A stretch of 64,000 nt of DNA from Viola odorata (lineage: Eukaryota; Streptophyta; Magnoliopsida; Malpighiales; Violaceae): NCBI GenBank assembly GCA_963691705.1, contig OY829545.1, positions 15,761,569 to 15,825,568 of the forward strand. Reading direction: 5' to 3'. The notes beneath the pieces were generated by a model. That model saw only the letters and a program-made list of their open reading frames with translations, did not search any database and was not told the origin of the DNA. Below, one piece after another: positions 1 through 11,163 of this stretch. Numbering within the stretch: position 1 is the first letter of the stretch; the number at the start of each line of letters is the position of its first letter. The position numbers and the translations under genes are program-made.

Positions 1-690
1 ACCGCCACTGCCGCCATCATCACCAAATCTAACACCGGCCTCCACTGCATCCATCACCAACAAATCCACCCACACCCGATCTCCTCCCCAACCACAGCCA
101 GATCCACTACTGCCACCGCCACTGTCACCTCCACCATTTCCCGGCCAGTACCAACAAATCCACCCACACCTGAATTGATTTTTTTGTTGATTTATGGTTA
201 TGATGTTTTGAGGATTTTTGATTGGCTATGGGTTGCAGAGATTTGAAGGAGATTGGGAAATTAGATTTGGGAAATTTGAGATTTTGAAATTGAAATTGAA
301 GGGAGGAAGATTGGGTGTGAAATTAGAATTAAAATTAATTAATTGGTTTGGGGGTTTGATTTTGTAGAGGGTAAGAGTGAATTGAGTGTAGAGAGGAGAA
401 GAAGGTTTAATTGAAAAAAAATGGAGTTGATGTTATACGGGCTGAGAAAATGAGAAAATGGGTGAAAGGAAAGGAATGAAAAAATGGTGTCGTGCCTGTG
501 CTGCAGAAGAAGAAGAAAGAAAATAGGAAAAGAAGAAAAGAATAAGGAAGAAAAAGAAAAGAAAGAAAAGGAAAGAAAAGAAGAAAAAAAGGAAAAGAAA
601 GAAAAGTGACGTGGCAAGTGACCGGTTACGTGGCGTGACACATCAATCGTTGGTGACGTGGCTTCAGCAAACAGACGGAAAATGTGGATG
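1..690. other. Transposon-like non-coding DNA left of the hAT insertion
   Basis: No gene is visible. The first 170 bases are rich in CCACC/GCCACC, and bases 500-610 are an almost pure purine tract of GAAAAG units. An 18-mer, CCGCCACTGCCGCCATCA, near base 2 recurs near 59772 inside a Mutator-like element, and the interior of the Mutator-like element at 39369-42536 also has a CCGCC-rich then GAAAAG-rich layout. I infer that this is the interior and right-hand part of a similar element whose left end lies outside the window. It resumes after the hAT insertion at 5503 and may end near 5628. Confidence 0.45.
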
Positions 691-1548
691 GCGTCAGGTA
701 GGGCTGTACACGGGTCGGGTCGGATCGGTTATAGATCTGACCCGCCACCGACCCGCCCAATAATTGGCGGGTCGGTGCAGATCGGTTATGAGTGTATATA
801 ACCGCGGGTTGGCGGGTGTAGCGGGTCGGGTCGGTAACCGCGGGTTGGCGGGTTGGCGGGTAGATTATGGGCCAAACCTATTGGGCCGGGCTTAACAGAA
901 AAAAAAAACGAAAAAAAAAGACATCTGCTATCAAAAATTGAAATCCATCCAATCCAACCATTCACCAACCATTCAAAAAGCTGAGGAACACGAAAATATC
1001 AGTATAGCTGCTATCACTATCAGCATCAACTAACAACCATTTAGCAACTATCAGATTTCATCCTTGAGCAACAAGCCCATCAATATTTTAGCTGCACAAG
1101 ATGTGAACAAAATCAACCATTCAAAAAGCTGAGGAACATCAAAATCCATCCATGACCAATAAATAGCAGTAACAATTAACCAAAATATGTAGCTGCTTCT
1201 TCCATTTCCTATCAAGCTTTGTTAAATACCCTCCTCAATCTCTGCTAAACACTGTTAACAATAAAAATGCAAAGAAATTATGCAATGAATGCAAGCTTAA
1301 AGATCAAAAGATCAAATGTATGAAAATTGAAAAATACGAAAAAACAAACCATGCTCTTAAGTCTTAAGCAACAGCCTCCTCATCCTCCTCCAAACTTTTA
1401 TACATGCATTAATAATAGATGCAAGAATCAGCAACAAGTCTCAACAATAATGATGAAAAAAAAATTAAAAGTTAGTAAATATACTCTTCATCAACATCAA
1501 GATCCAAAGTCACTTGTGACGCAAATTCTGCAAAATCAGAAAACATGA

Positions 1549-3762
1549 TTAGAATTCATTAATATTCAAAGAATCATAAACACTTGCAATAAGTTTATCG
1601 TTACCTGATTCAATTTCATCATAACTTTCAATATCTTCCAATGCATCATGCAAGTCAATTTGCTCTTGAGAGCAACGCAACCAATTTTGGCAGCAGAGTA
1701 ACGCTTCCACCATTATTGGAGCTAAAGAACTTCGAAATGGATCAAGTATACGCCCACCAGTACTAAAAGCAGATTCTGATGCGACCGTTGACACAGGTAC
1801 AGCCAACACCTCTCGAGCTATCATTGCAAGAACTTGATATTTGTACCCATTGGTTTTCCACCAATCCAAGATATCAAATTTTTCATCACTAATATCCTCA
1901 CACCCATCTGAAAGATACCTCTCAACCTCATCCTTATTCTCTACATTATCCTCCTCCATCAAATGCATTCTAAATTTAGAAGCCAACTCATTATGCTCAT
2001 CTTCACCCATTCCATCATCCTCTTCCACTTGAGTAGTATTTGAACTACCACTCCCCCTCCCCTCATCAGATTTGTTCAATTGAGCAGAAAAGTGTTCATA
2101 CAACCTCACAAAAGTTGCCCTCACTTTAGTTGTCAAATCAGAAGCTGTGATTGTATCATAAACTTGCCCAAAACAAAATTTGACATATCTTAACTTGTAA
2201 CGTGGATCCAACACAACAGCCACATATAACAAGAAATTAATTTTGTCAAACTTTCCCCAATATTTATCAAACTTTAACATCATACCAGCTGCCATCCCAC
2301 TCAACAAAAGATCCCTACCTCTAGACAATTGAACTATCTTAGATTGCATGTTCACAAGTTCATGGAAAAAACTATTACATGTAACAAACAAAGAACCTGA
2401 AAATCTCAAAGTGACCACATAAAACAGCTTCAGGAACTTGATAAAAACTCGAGAATTTTTCCAATCAAGTGACGTAGGTGCCCCATTAACCCTCCCCGCT
2501 TCCTCAAAGTATTTAGAAAACCTAACATCTTCCCTTCTCATTCTATCAAATACCTTTTCAAAATTTTCAGCAGCTTCCAACATCTTATAGGTGGAATTCC
2601 ACCTCGTTGCAATATCCAAACATACAAGACTTTGAGTTGAAACCTTTACTTTTTCAGCAAACTTTTTAAAAGAATGAAGTCTAGAAGGTGAAGACCTCAC
2701 ATATCTTATTGCATTCCTAATCCTAACAATTGACTCATTCACTTCTTTTAAACCTTCAGTAACAATTAAATTGACAATATGTGCACAACACCTGACATGC
2801 AAAAATTCATGTTCAAATATCACATTTTTCCACTCTCCAGTCACACCCTTCAAGTGTCTGATAACTCCATCATTGGAGCTTGCATTGTCTACTGTCAATG
2901 TTAAGATTTTATCTATCCCCCAATCCAATAAACAATTCTCAACAACCTTACCCAAGACCTCACCCTTGTGACTTGCAACTTGACAAAAATTAATTATCCG
3001 TTTGTTTAACTTCCAATCACCATCAATCCAATGGGCCGTGAGACACATATAATTAATGTTTTGGATAGATGTCCAAGTGTCCGTTGTCAAACAAACACGC
3101 TGACCCTTAATTTTTTCTTTCAACTTTGTTTTTTCTTCAAAATACAGCTTCATGCAATCTCTTGCAACAGTCACTCTTGAAGGTACTTTAAACAATGGTT
3201 GCATAACTTGACAAAAATTCAGAAAACCAGCACCCTCTACGACCCTAAAAGGCATCTCATCCACAATAATCATACTAGCTAGTGCCTTCCTACAAGCATC
3301 ATGTGAATAACCTATGGCTTTTAACGTACCAGTTCTAACCCCATCAACAACAGTCTCTTCTTTTTTAGGTTGATAGTGTAATGTTTTCTGCCTCTTATCT
3401 CTAACAACTCTATAAGCATATCTTTTGCATCTACCATCCAAATGTGACCACAAATTAGTAGTCCCAATATTTTTCGACCCACAAGCATAATTTGATCCAC
3501 AGTGATTGCAAGTAGCTCTACGTTCCTTACCCTTAGTACCTGGAACAGGTGTGAAATGCTGCCATACTAATGAGACCTCACGACCTTTTTTCTCTCCTAC
3601 GATCGCAGCTTCTTGTGTTTCAGTTTGATCCTCACCAGCAGCAACAATATTTGAACCAGCAGCAACAACAGCAATATTCGAACCAGCAGCAACAGCAGCA
3701 ACATTTGAACCAGCAGCAACATTTGAACCAGTAGCAACATTCATCTCCTCAACGTCATCCAT
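1549..3762 (-). CDS. hAT transposase, BED zinc finger, RICESLEEPER-like
   Basis: This is an uninterrupted 737-residue protein. Residues 1-45 are a low-complexity Ala/Gly/Ser/Asn repeat built from AAGSN units. Around residues 63-118 lies a BED-type zinc finger with the CNHC pair and a downstream SHLDGRC, which should bind the element ends. The middle is the RNase-H-like hAT core, with readable family segments such as LTVDNASSNDG and CCAHIVNLIV. The C-terminus (about 635-705) carries the hAT dimerisation region, including WWKTNGYKYQVLA and VPVSTVASESAFSTGGRIL. Length and domain order match active plant hAT transposases and domesticated RICESLEEPER/DAYSLEEPER proteins. Its position inside intact terminal repeats argues for a mobile rather than domesticated gene. 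The start is the first ATG before the Ala/Gly repeat. A non-coding leader may extend upstream because a donor-like GTAAG reads on the minus strand near 4080. Confidence 0.92.
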   Translation of the reverse strand: MDDVEEMNVATGSNVAAGSNVAAVAAGSNIAVVAAGSNIVAAGEDQTETQEAAIVGEKKGREVSLVWQHFTPVPGTKGKERRATCNHCGSNYACGSKNIGTTNLWSHLDGRCKRYAYRVVRDKRQKTLHYQPKKEETVVDGVRTGTLKAIGYSHDACRKALASMIIVDEMPFRVVEGAGFLNFCQVMQPLFKVPSRVTVARDCMKLYFEEKTKLKEKIKGQRVCLTTDTWTSIQNINYMCLTAHWIDGDWKLNKRIINFCQVASHKGEVLGKVVENCLLDWGIDKILTLTVDNASSNDGVIRHLKGVTGEWKNVIFEHEFLHVRCCAHIVNLIVTEGLKEVNESIVRIRNAIRYVRSSPSRLHSFKKFAEKVKVSTQSLVCLDIATRWNSTYKMLEAAENFEKVFDRMRREDVRFSKYFEEAGRVNGAPTSLDWKNSRVFIKFLKLFYVVTLRFSGSLFVTCNSFFHELVNMQSKIVQLSRGRDLLLSGMAAGMMLKFDKYWGKFDKINFLLYVAVVLDPRYKLRYVKFCFGQVYDTITASDLTTKVRATFVRLYEHFSAQLNKSDEGRGSGSSNTTQVEEDDGMGEDEHNELASKFRMHLMEEDNVENKDEVERYLSDGCEDISDEKFDILDWWKTNGYKYQVLAMIAREVLAVPVSTVASESAFSTGGRILDPFRSSLAPIMVEALLCCQNWLRCSQEQIDLHDALEDIESYDEIESGNDKLIASVYDSLNINEF

Positions 3763-5320
3763 CTGTTATGAATAAAACAATACTAAGTTGAGTATAATGC
3801 AAAACAAGCAAATGCAACAGCAGCAACATTTGAACCAGTAGCAACATTCATCTCCACAACAGCTACTGTTTTAGAATATTTAGACTAACTTTATCCATCA
3901 ATATGAAACAAGAATGAAACTATCCTAAGTCAACACAGTATGTTCATGTTGAAGTATCAAATAACATAAAAGAGCCAATCAAATACATGGTTATGCACAG
4001 CTAGATTTCAAATGAAGCAAATAATAAGAGGAAAAGATAAACAATACGCAAACAATGGGAAACATAAACGTTGCTGCTTACCTCGAAGGAGAAGTGGAAG
4101 TGACGAACTGACGATGAGCTATGGAGGAGGAGGAAGTGACGAACTGACTGACGATGAGCTCCGCTACCGATCTCTCTTAATTTAAAATTTAAAGCATCCA
4201 CTTCAATATCTGTACACCTGAACATAGGCAAACACCAACAAAAGCACAAAACATGAACACAACAATCCAAATGATAGAGCTGCAAACCATACACAGTAAA
4301 CTAAAAACTGACACCAACAAACGGAGAGGTGGAAAACCATGGTTGACCCAGTTTAACTGACCATATTAATATATTATCAATCAAAGAAACGCCTATGATA
4401 ATCTCATAACCAACAAAAAAACAAACGAAAAAGCAACAAGTCAAAATTAACGAAAACCCACCTCAGATTTAACAGGGCAAAACCCAGGAGATCAAAGAAG
4501 CCCGTCAATTTGGCAACAAACACAACACTGACCAGGAGGAAGAGGAAGAGGAAGAAGAAGCATGAACACAACAATCCAAATGATAGAGCTGCAAACCATA
4601 CACAGTAAACTAAAAAGGACGGCGATGAGGAAGCGGTGAGGAAGCGGTGAGGAAGTGCTCCCACTCCGATTCCAGTAAAACCAGCCTGTTAACAGATAGC
4701 AAAGACAAATCGTGTTCAGAAACAACCATCACGGAAGTATCAAAACAAAACGACACTAGCTTTATTTTTCTCTTAAGGGGAAAATAACAAGAAATGGAAA
4801 ATAACCTCCGTGATTGGAGTATCAAGAACCCTCTCGGGGCCATACTTCTCCAAAAGCCCTTTGGTTATCTATAAATGGAAGTTTACATGTACTTGTCAGA
4901 TCAAGAGAGAAAAAAAGAGAAGATATAGGCCTTTACATGAAGAGAAAATGGAAAATAAAACTAGTTTGAATAGATAATTGCACCTTGTATGCGTTGCGCC
5001 CTGATATTCCCCAACCTGCAGTCAACCAAAAAAGGACGGCGATGAGTAAACTCACAGGAAGCGGTGAGGAAGCGGTGAGGAAGTGTTGCCAGCGATGGAG
5101 GCCAGGAAGAGAAGAAGGACGGCGTCACGGCGGCAAGGAAGAGAAGAAGGACGGCTGGAAAATGAAAAGAAGGAGGACGGCGTGTTAGGGTATTTACTAT
5201 TTAGGTGGGTAAGGAAATTGGAAAATGAGGAGTGAAGTGAAGGACGGCGTGTGTAATGTATGTTAATGTTAGGGTTAGGGAAATGGGAAATTACTAAATT
5301 AGTCTAAGGGTTATACCCTA
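3763..5320 (-). other. 5' leader region of the hAT element with internal duplications
   Basis: No coding sequence was recognised. Three partial duplications are visible. Bases about 3811-3855 repeat the sequence around the transposase start codon (3705-3750). Bases about 4560-4615 repeat 4250-4312. A GAGGAAGCGGT-rich block at 4616-4657 recurs at 5033-5085. A minus-strand donor-like site near 4080 suggests that the transposase mRNA has a spliced untranslated leader here. Short open frames in this stretch look like chance. Confidence 0.5.
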
Positions 5321-5502
5321 CGGGTCGGGTCGGTTATTTTGCAATATATGCAAAAGTGACCCGCCACCCGACCCGCCATTAAATTGGCGGGTCGGTTATG
5401 TATCTGCAAATGGGCGGGTTGGCGGTTATTCACGATTTGGCGGGTCGGGTCGGTTCGGGTTGGCGGGTTTGGCGGGTCGGGCGGGTCAGGTGTACAGCCC
5501 TA

Positions 5503-5957
5503 GCGTCAGGAGGAGGGATGAAATAAATTGTTGGGTTTTAAGTTGAGGGAGGAGATAACTCAAAAATTCGTTAGAGGGGTGAAAAAAGTCAATCAATTGG
5601 ACTGCAGGTACCCAAAATCCATTTCGGCCTACACATTACACTACATAACTGCATTTAATTGATTTTTGGGATTCCAGGGATCTTGTTGCCAAACTTGTTC
5701 AGAATCCCGTGTGTTGAATTGGAGATGTTGATGGAGATGTTGAGACACTCCCTCTTACTCTCTAGGTTGGAAAATTTTCGCAAGGGATTGCGAATTAGGT
5801 CGCGAATTTTGGCGAATTTTAGTGATAAATGGAAGAGAGAAAAGAGGGAGAGGAACGAAAGAGGAAGGAGAAGGTAGGAGAGGAGGATGCGTGGTGTGGT
5901 CTGTGTGGTCCACAGATAGGGAACTGCCACACCCTGACATTGCCTTAATCCGTGTGA
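5503..5957. other. Non-coding, continuation of the interrupted element then AT-rich DNA
   Basis: Bases 5503-5510 are the second copy of the hAT target duplication. The following sequence continues the element-like DNA left of 690 and may end with a GGCC-type terminus near 5628. Beyond that I see no gene up to the small inverted repeat at 5960. Open frames here on both strands have no recognisable domain. Confidence 0.4.
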
Positions 5958-5959
5958 TA

Positions 5960-5995
5960 CTCCCTCCGACGTCAAATAAGAAAGACCGGAGGGAG
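5960..5995. mobile_element. Very short Stowaway-like inverted repeat
   Basis: A 36-bp unit begins CTCCCTCCG and ends CGGAGGGAG and is flanked by TA on both sides. CTCCCTCCGT-type ends with TA target sites are characteristic of Tc1/mariner-derived Stowaway MITEs. The interior is only about 18 bases, so this is either a drastically deleted MITE or a chance palindrome. Two longer relatives with similar ends occur at 23239 and 49949. Confidence 0.5.
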
Positions 5996-6270
5996 TACTT
6001 AGTATCCAAGAACCGGATACTTCCTTTTTCCGGTTTTCGTTAGCATGGAAAGAGAGAAATGGCGTGGATGCACAGCAACCACAAATCAATGCTAACTGGC
6101 GTGGCACCACAGATGCGCCCCTTCTTCTAAATGGCGGTAAAACGACCATCGCCGCCATCGCAATCATCATCGTACGGCGACAAGCAGCAGACGTCCTTGA
6201 CGCTATCCTGTTCCGGATGCTACCATATAAATATAGCACTAACCGAGCTACATATAACAAATGGGTCACA

Positions 6271-6548
6271 AAAATGTCAAACTTGGCTATGTGGCATAGA
6301 TGGATCAAAAGTGCAGATTTAAACTACCCTTACTCCCTCGCCTCTATGTCTGCTTCGTCTACTTGGCTCACTTCCTGGGGCTGATTTGCTCTTATGGTAT
6401 GAGGTTTTTTCTGGTTTGTTCTGTGAGTTTCATCCTTCGATAGCTTTGTTTCTTGTACATTCTTTCCCTTTTGCAGCCATTCTCTAATGGCTTGCTAATA
6501 ATATCTTCTTCCGCTTATTAAAAAAAAAAAAAAAAATGTCAAACTTGG
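6271..6548 (+). mobile_element. 5'-truncated LINE 3' end with 16-bp target duplication
   Basis: The inserted part is about 6287-6532 and ends in a run of A after CTTATT. It is flanked by identical 16-mers AAAATGTCAAACTTGG at 6271-6286 and 6533-6548. Long target duplications plus a 3' poly(A) are hallmarks of target-primed LINE insertion. The tail resembles that of the insertion at 50115-50241 (TCTTC..CGCTTATT(A)n against TCTTCAGCTTATT(A)n). The target is the first codons of the methyltransferase gene that follows. Confidence 0.85.
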
Positions 6549-8453
6549 GAGGTCTTCGCGGCCTGACTCATCAGTCACATTCCGCACCGGTTTTAGGCCT
6601 CATTCATCCTCCTCGCTGCTCTTTCCTGATCGGAGTTCATCGGACTGTTTCTAGTCTAGAGACACGGTGGAAGTGGACCCGAGCGGTTAGAGCGCCGCCA
6701 CGCAGGGCGGTGTTAGGAGGGGGGGCTTCGTTGTGGGCGCAGTTTATGAGTATGGCTGGTGCTTCTGCTGGCGGAAAATATTTCATCGCCTCCGCCAGGC
6801 AAAAGGGTGCCGTGGAAGAGGTAAATTTTGGGTCTTTATTGTACCACGTATTGGTTTTTTGTTCTTTCCTCGATTTTTGGTTCCTGGGTGCTCTTGAATT
6901 TTGGATACGGATGGTGCATTCTAACGGTCTTAGTTCGGGTTTAAGCCTGTTGAGTGATTGTGGTTTTAGATTCTGCATTGCTCCAAAATTTGAGATTCTG
7001 ATAAGTGAAAGGAAGGGAATTAATTTTGTCATCGGTTGGTTTCCTGTTTTTTATTTATTAATTGTCCTGTTCTGATTTGATATGGATTCGTGTGGTTTGT
7101 GCATTGTTGCTATCTATTGTCCCACTGTAGTTTTCTGTTGGTTGTCGATTTTAGATTAACAATAAGGATCTTGGTATGATAGATGTTGGTTGATCATGCT
7201 GGCTTCTCCTCTCCCATCTCTTAGGTATTGAAGAATGTGCAATGGCCAGAGCAATTTCCATTTAAGGAAGAAGATTTCCAGCGCTTTGATGAGTAAATGC
7301 CTGAACTACATTTTTGTAGCTTGCATTTGTTCTTTCTTGTCATGAATTCAAAATGTTGTGTTGAACGGCTTCATTTCTATGATCATCAACTGAATTAACA
7401 ACACACTGTTTGCACCTACCTAGTGTGTCTAATAAGTTGGGGAAAACTTTGTTTAGCCTGACTGTTTTTGAATTAACGACATAGCTTCATTCAATTTAGT
7501 TACAATTTTATTTCCACTGTACCCGGCGTACTTACTGAGTTGTATTAAATCTGAAGCTCAAAATTGGTGTGATTAGGTCCCCAGATACAGTGTTCTATGA
7601 AGCTCCACGATTCGTTACACACATTGATGACTCAGCCATTGCCGCACTAACAAAATACTATTCAGAGGTTTTCCCTCCCAGCAACACTCCAGGAGTAAGC
7701 ATCCTTGACATGTGCAGCAGTTGGGTAAGATGTCTCAAAAGTCAAAATCTATTCACATTCCATAATTTGTTGCTATCAGTCTTGACAGGAATCCCCTTCC
7801 ATGTTTTATGTTTAGGTCAGCCATTTTCCTAAAGGATATAGGCAAGATCGTGTAGTTGGAATGGGCTTGAATGAAGAAGAGCTCAAGCAGAATCCTGTGA
7901 ATTTCTACTTTTCACCATTTAATTGGACTTTTAATTTCATACCATAGTTATCTTCAGCTAATTCATGTTGTGCATAAAATATAGTCTGCTTATGAATTAG
8001 AAACAACATACTCATCAAGTTATTGCTTCTATAGGTTCTGACCGAGTACTTCGTGCAAGATTTAAATGTGAACCCTAAACTTCCATTTGAAGATAATTCC
8101 TTTGACGTCATAACTAATGTGGTATGTTCACTTTCCACATCTCTTGAACATTTGCTGCTGCTGCCTTCTGTAACCATTGCACTGATCTGATTCACTTTGT
8201 TGCGTATTTTACAAGTTTGCCATTCGAACATTTTATGCTGAAAAGATGCAACTAACCTATAAAGCTCCATGTTGTTCGTGGCTCATAGTTATGCCAGAAG
8301 CAATGTTTTGTGTGGCATTATGCTATCTGATATCGTTATTTCCCCTATTTATGAAACATTTCACAGGTCAGCGTTGACTACCTAACGAAACCTCTTTGAC
8401 GTTTTCAAGGAGATGTCTCGAGTACTTAAGCCTGGTGGACTGGCTATAATGAG
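6536..8453 (+). pseudogene. Plastid-type SAM-dependent methyltransferase, frameshifted and truncated
   Basis: Six exons can be read: 6536-6820, 7225-7292, 7577-7724, 7816-7896, 8035-8121 and 8367-8453, all with GT-AG borders and matching phases. The product is a class I methyltransferase: an Arg/Ser-rich transit-peptide-like N-terminus, then PDTVFYEAPRFVTHIDD, the SAM-binding region starting GVSILDMCSSW, the acidic-loop segment PFEDNSFDVITNV, and VLKPGGLAIM. In exon 6 the expected codons for P-L-D-V read CCTCTTTGACG, with one extra T, giving an in-frame TGA at 8397. The final exon, which should start S-F-S-N-R, is not found before the next gene. A LINE sits directly before the ATG. Substrate unknown. 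Confidence 0.82.
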
Positions 8454-9258
8454 GTGATATATCTTTTACCTCCTCTAAATTATATATCTTTTACAACATC
8501 ACAAAAGAGATCTCAACTTTTAATTCTTGGCATCATTGGTGCAATGTACACATTTTAAATGCACTACTTGAGCGAAGATGATTCTTTTGCTGTAAGTAAC
8601 AGTTCAATCTATGAAATAAAAATCACATATAAAGAGTATCCTTTCACGTAGATTTGTGCTCAGTAAATAAAGAATAAGCTTGTAGATTAGAAGTACTTCG
8701 TGCAAAGTAAGCTTTAAATGAAAGTTAGGTTTCAAGTTTGAATTCCTACAATTCTTTGTCATGTAAAACCACAATTTGTTTTTCTTGGCATGGATCTGGA
8801 TTGAAACATGGACAAGATGGAAAACATACAATCAATAAACTAGAGAGAAATTATATTTAAACACCTATCCACTGGTTTTTCCAACACATGATATCCACAT
8901 ACAAATAATTTGATAGATGTCAGAAAATCTCAAAAAGGTCTCTGCATCCTCTCCTAGTCGGTGCATTTCTTTTTTTGAAAACACCACACTGTCACCACAA
9001 AACAACAATAACAATAACAATAACAGCCATTAAAATAGAGGCATCCAATTCCTGGAAAAAAGCTAATAATTCAGATTCTTAAAACCATCATTTTTCACAG
9101 ACTGGTAAACTTTTAAATATTAAAAGAACTGATGTCCTAACTTGTGCTATCACTGTCAGTCCATACATACTAGATAAGAAAAGTGGAAAGGAATATATAC
9201 AATAATGATTAAAGACACTAGTAATCTAGTAGTGTAGTGGGCATGTTTGGCAACACGA
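8454..9258. other. Intergenic DNA between two converging genes
   Basis: No coding sequence or RNA gene was recognised. A short ACAATA microsatellite lies at about 9003-9025. The missing last exon of the methyltransferase was looked for here and not seen. Confidence 0.6.
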
Positions 9259-11163
9259 TCAAGTCCAACCTTGCTTGTAGCGGCGGAAGAGGTCTTCTGT
9301 TTGGGCATTCTTGAAAGCACTACATGCAATAACATAAACAAAGATCAGGACCACCACTGCCGCAATTAGGATAACGTTAGCTTTCCTCCATTCTTTCCTT
9401 AGGTTTCCAAGCAGACCAGCTTTGCATGAATTGCAGTTGTAGCAAAGTTGGGTCTGGTCATTGTTCCACAGGAAACAGTCAGGGTCTGCTGTTGGGTTTG
9501 CTGGGTTTAGCCACAGTGTTGGGTTCACATAGCTATAGCCACAGATTGTTGGTGGCTTGCAGCACCCGGACTGAAAAAACACAGATTGCAAACTCAACAA
9601 GTTCACCAAAAAATATTAATGATTAGAAAAGAAGAAGGTAAAAAGCAAGACAGCTCACCAAACTTTGTCACTATGACATGATGGAATGGCTTTTATTCAA
9701 TCAAAATTTTCATTATTGCTCGTAATAATTGAGTCTGTTAGAGTTCTACTGGACAAGAAAGATAAAACGTAACCAAATTGGCTATCCTTTTTCTGAGGAC
9801 ACCTGTATCCTTTGTATAGTAAAAGGTTTTTTCTTTAATTGTGTAACTTTCATATACTTTGATGTTCATTACAATGTCTAGAGTTGCACAAGAGAGAAGC
9901 TTTCCAAATTTTTTTTTTTTGAAATTATCATGTACCATTTTCCATGATAAAAACTCTGGGACTTGATAGGATGCTTCCTCTTAATGATGCATTATTGCAT
10001 CACTCTGACTATGATTAAAACCTTAGAAAATTTTGAAAAAGTCATTAGCCACAGTGATTATGGTTTGAGTGATATACAACCAAACATAATCCACTAGGGT
10101 CCCATCCCCTCTGTTTTTTAAGAGTAAAACTGGTCCTACAATCAACACCTTCTGTGATCAGTCCTCTTCAACCATCAATTCCTGTCCTATGTCCTATCCA
10201 GCAAATTCTACCTACTTTTCACCTTACAATACAAGCACTGGAAAAGAAGCATTAACAGAAAAGAAATATTAACAACTAGATGGAGGCTGAAGCCGAACAC
10301 TTGATGTCAGAATCATCTAGGTTTTAGCAGAAATACCATATCTTAAAGCAAACAAGTCTTGTACATGCAAAATGCCACAATTTAAGCAAATAATAGAAGT
10401 TTAGGACAGATGAACAGTTCATCACACTCAATCTGTGTATTCATTCTTACAAGAGTTTACCCATTTTTAAGCTTTCCATCCATATCAACATTTGATTGAA
10501 TTCATAAGTCAGCATAAAACTTGAAATGTCAACGAAAACACAATTCTAAGGCATTTTTAATAAGAATAGTTATAAATTGAACCAAAGAAAACGAAAAGGT
10601 CACGAAAAGAAACCTTTTTTTTGTTCCTTTAAGAAATTAAGAAAGGAATAGAGAAAGCTTACCTGGAGAGGAGAGATACTATTAGCCATGAAGAATTGGT
10701 CACCATTGACATAATTCTGATTCATCTTAGAACAAACATCTCCTTCAGCAAGGCAAGCTCGAATCTTTACCCAATTCTTGGAGTTCACCACATGATTCCT
10801 CAACCAAGGCGAGAACCCATCAAGCCTGTACTCCTTATAACCCCTTCCGGCCACCGAAAAGCTGCCATCTTGGCGCGTGACGACAAATGCAAACACCAGC
10901 AAGATCAGAAGTAGGGCTATGAGGATAGCCATACAGCAGAGATAGAATGCCAAGAGGGTTTCTTTGTACCAGTAGGCACCAACAAATCCGGCAAGCGCGA
11001 CGAGGAGGATGAGGAAACCTAGAAGGACAAGCGGCCATCTGACGTAGTGGACGCATTCGCTGTCGGTTTTTGAAGCAATCCAGATTCCTGAAGCTATTAT
11101 TGGGATAGAGCAGAGGATGGCTATGAAGTTTAGGACTGCTGTTATGTTGTTGGCTACACCCAT
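9259..11163 (-). CDS. Tetraspanin, two exons, 270 residues
   Basis: Exon 1 is 11163-10663 (167 codons) and exon 2 is 9570-9259 (103 codons plus stop). The single 1,092-bp intron has a GTAAGC donor and a TTTTTTCAG acceptor, both phase 0. The protein has four membrane segments: residues about 7-27, 43-65, 72-95, and one near the C-terminus in NVILIAAVVVLIFVYVIAC. The large extracellular loop holds the plant tetraspanin cysteine cluster with SGCCKPP, followed by CYNCNSC. Plant tetraspanins of the TET7/8/9 group are about 270 residues with one intron in this position. They organise plasma-membrane microdomains and mark extracellular vesicles. The start is the first ATG, in the family-typical M-G-V-A-N-N context. 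No lesion is seen. Confidence 0.93.

Larger units (their letters stand above)
699..5502 (-). mobile_element. Complete hAT-superfamily DNA transposon, 4.8 kb
   Basis: The element starts with TAGGGCTGTACAC and ends with its exact reverse complement (13-bp terminal inverted repeats). It is flanked by a perfect 8-bp direct repeat GCGTCAGG at 691-698 and 5503-5510, the size expected of hAT target duplications. Both subterminal regions (about 710-860 and 5320-5495) are packed with GGCGGGT and GGGTCGG motifs in both orientations, typical of transposase-binding subterminal repeats. It encodes one long uninterrupted transposase on the minus strand. Identical target duplications and an open transposase suggest recent insertion and possible autonomy. 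Activity is inferred, not shown. Confidence 0.93.

Noticed and set aside
1327..1548. 73-codon plus-strand open frame at the 3' side of the hAT transposase
   Set aside because: It is Lys/Gln-rich AT-biased sequence in the probable 3' untranslated region of the transposase, with no second hAT protein expected there.
4404..4843. Hydrophobic open frames upstream of the hAT transposase
   Set aside because: They lie in the duplicated leader of the element, overlap each other in different frames, and have no family.
5655..6384. Several overlapping open frames on both strands
   Set aside because: There is no recognisable family, and the frames cross the small MITE and the LINE insertion.
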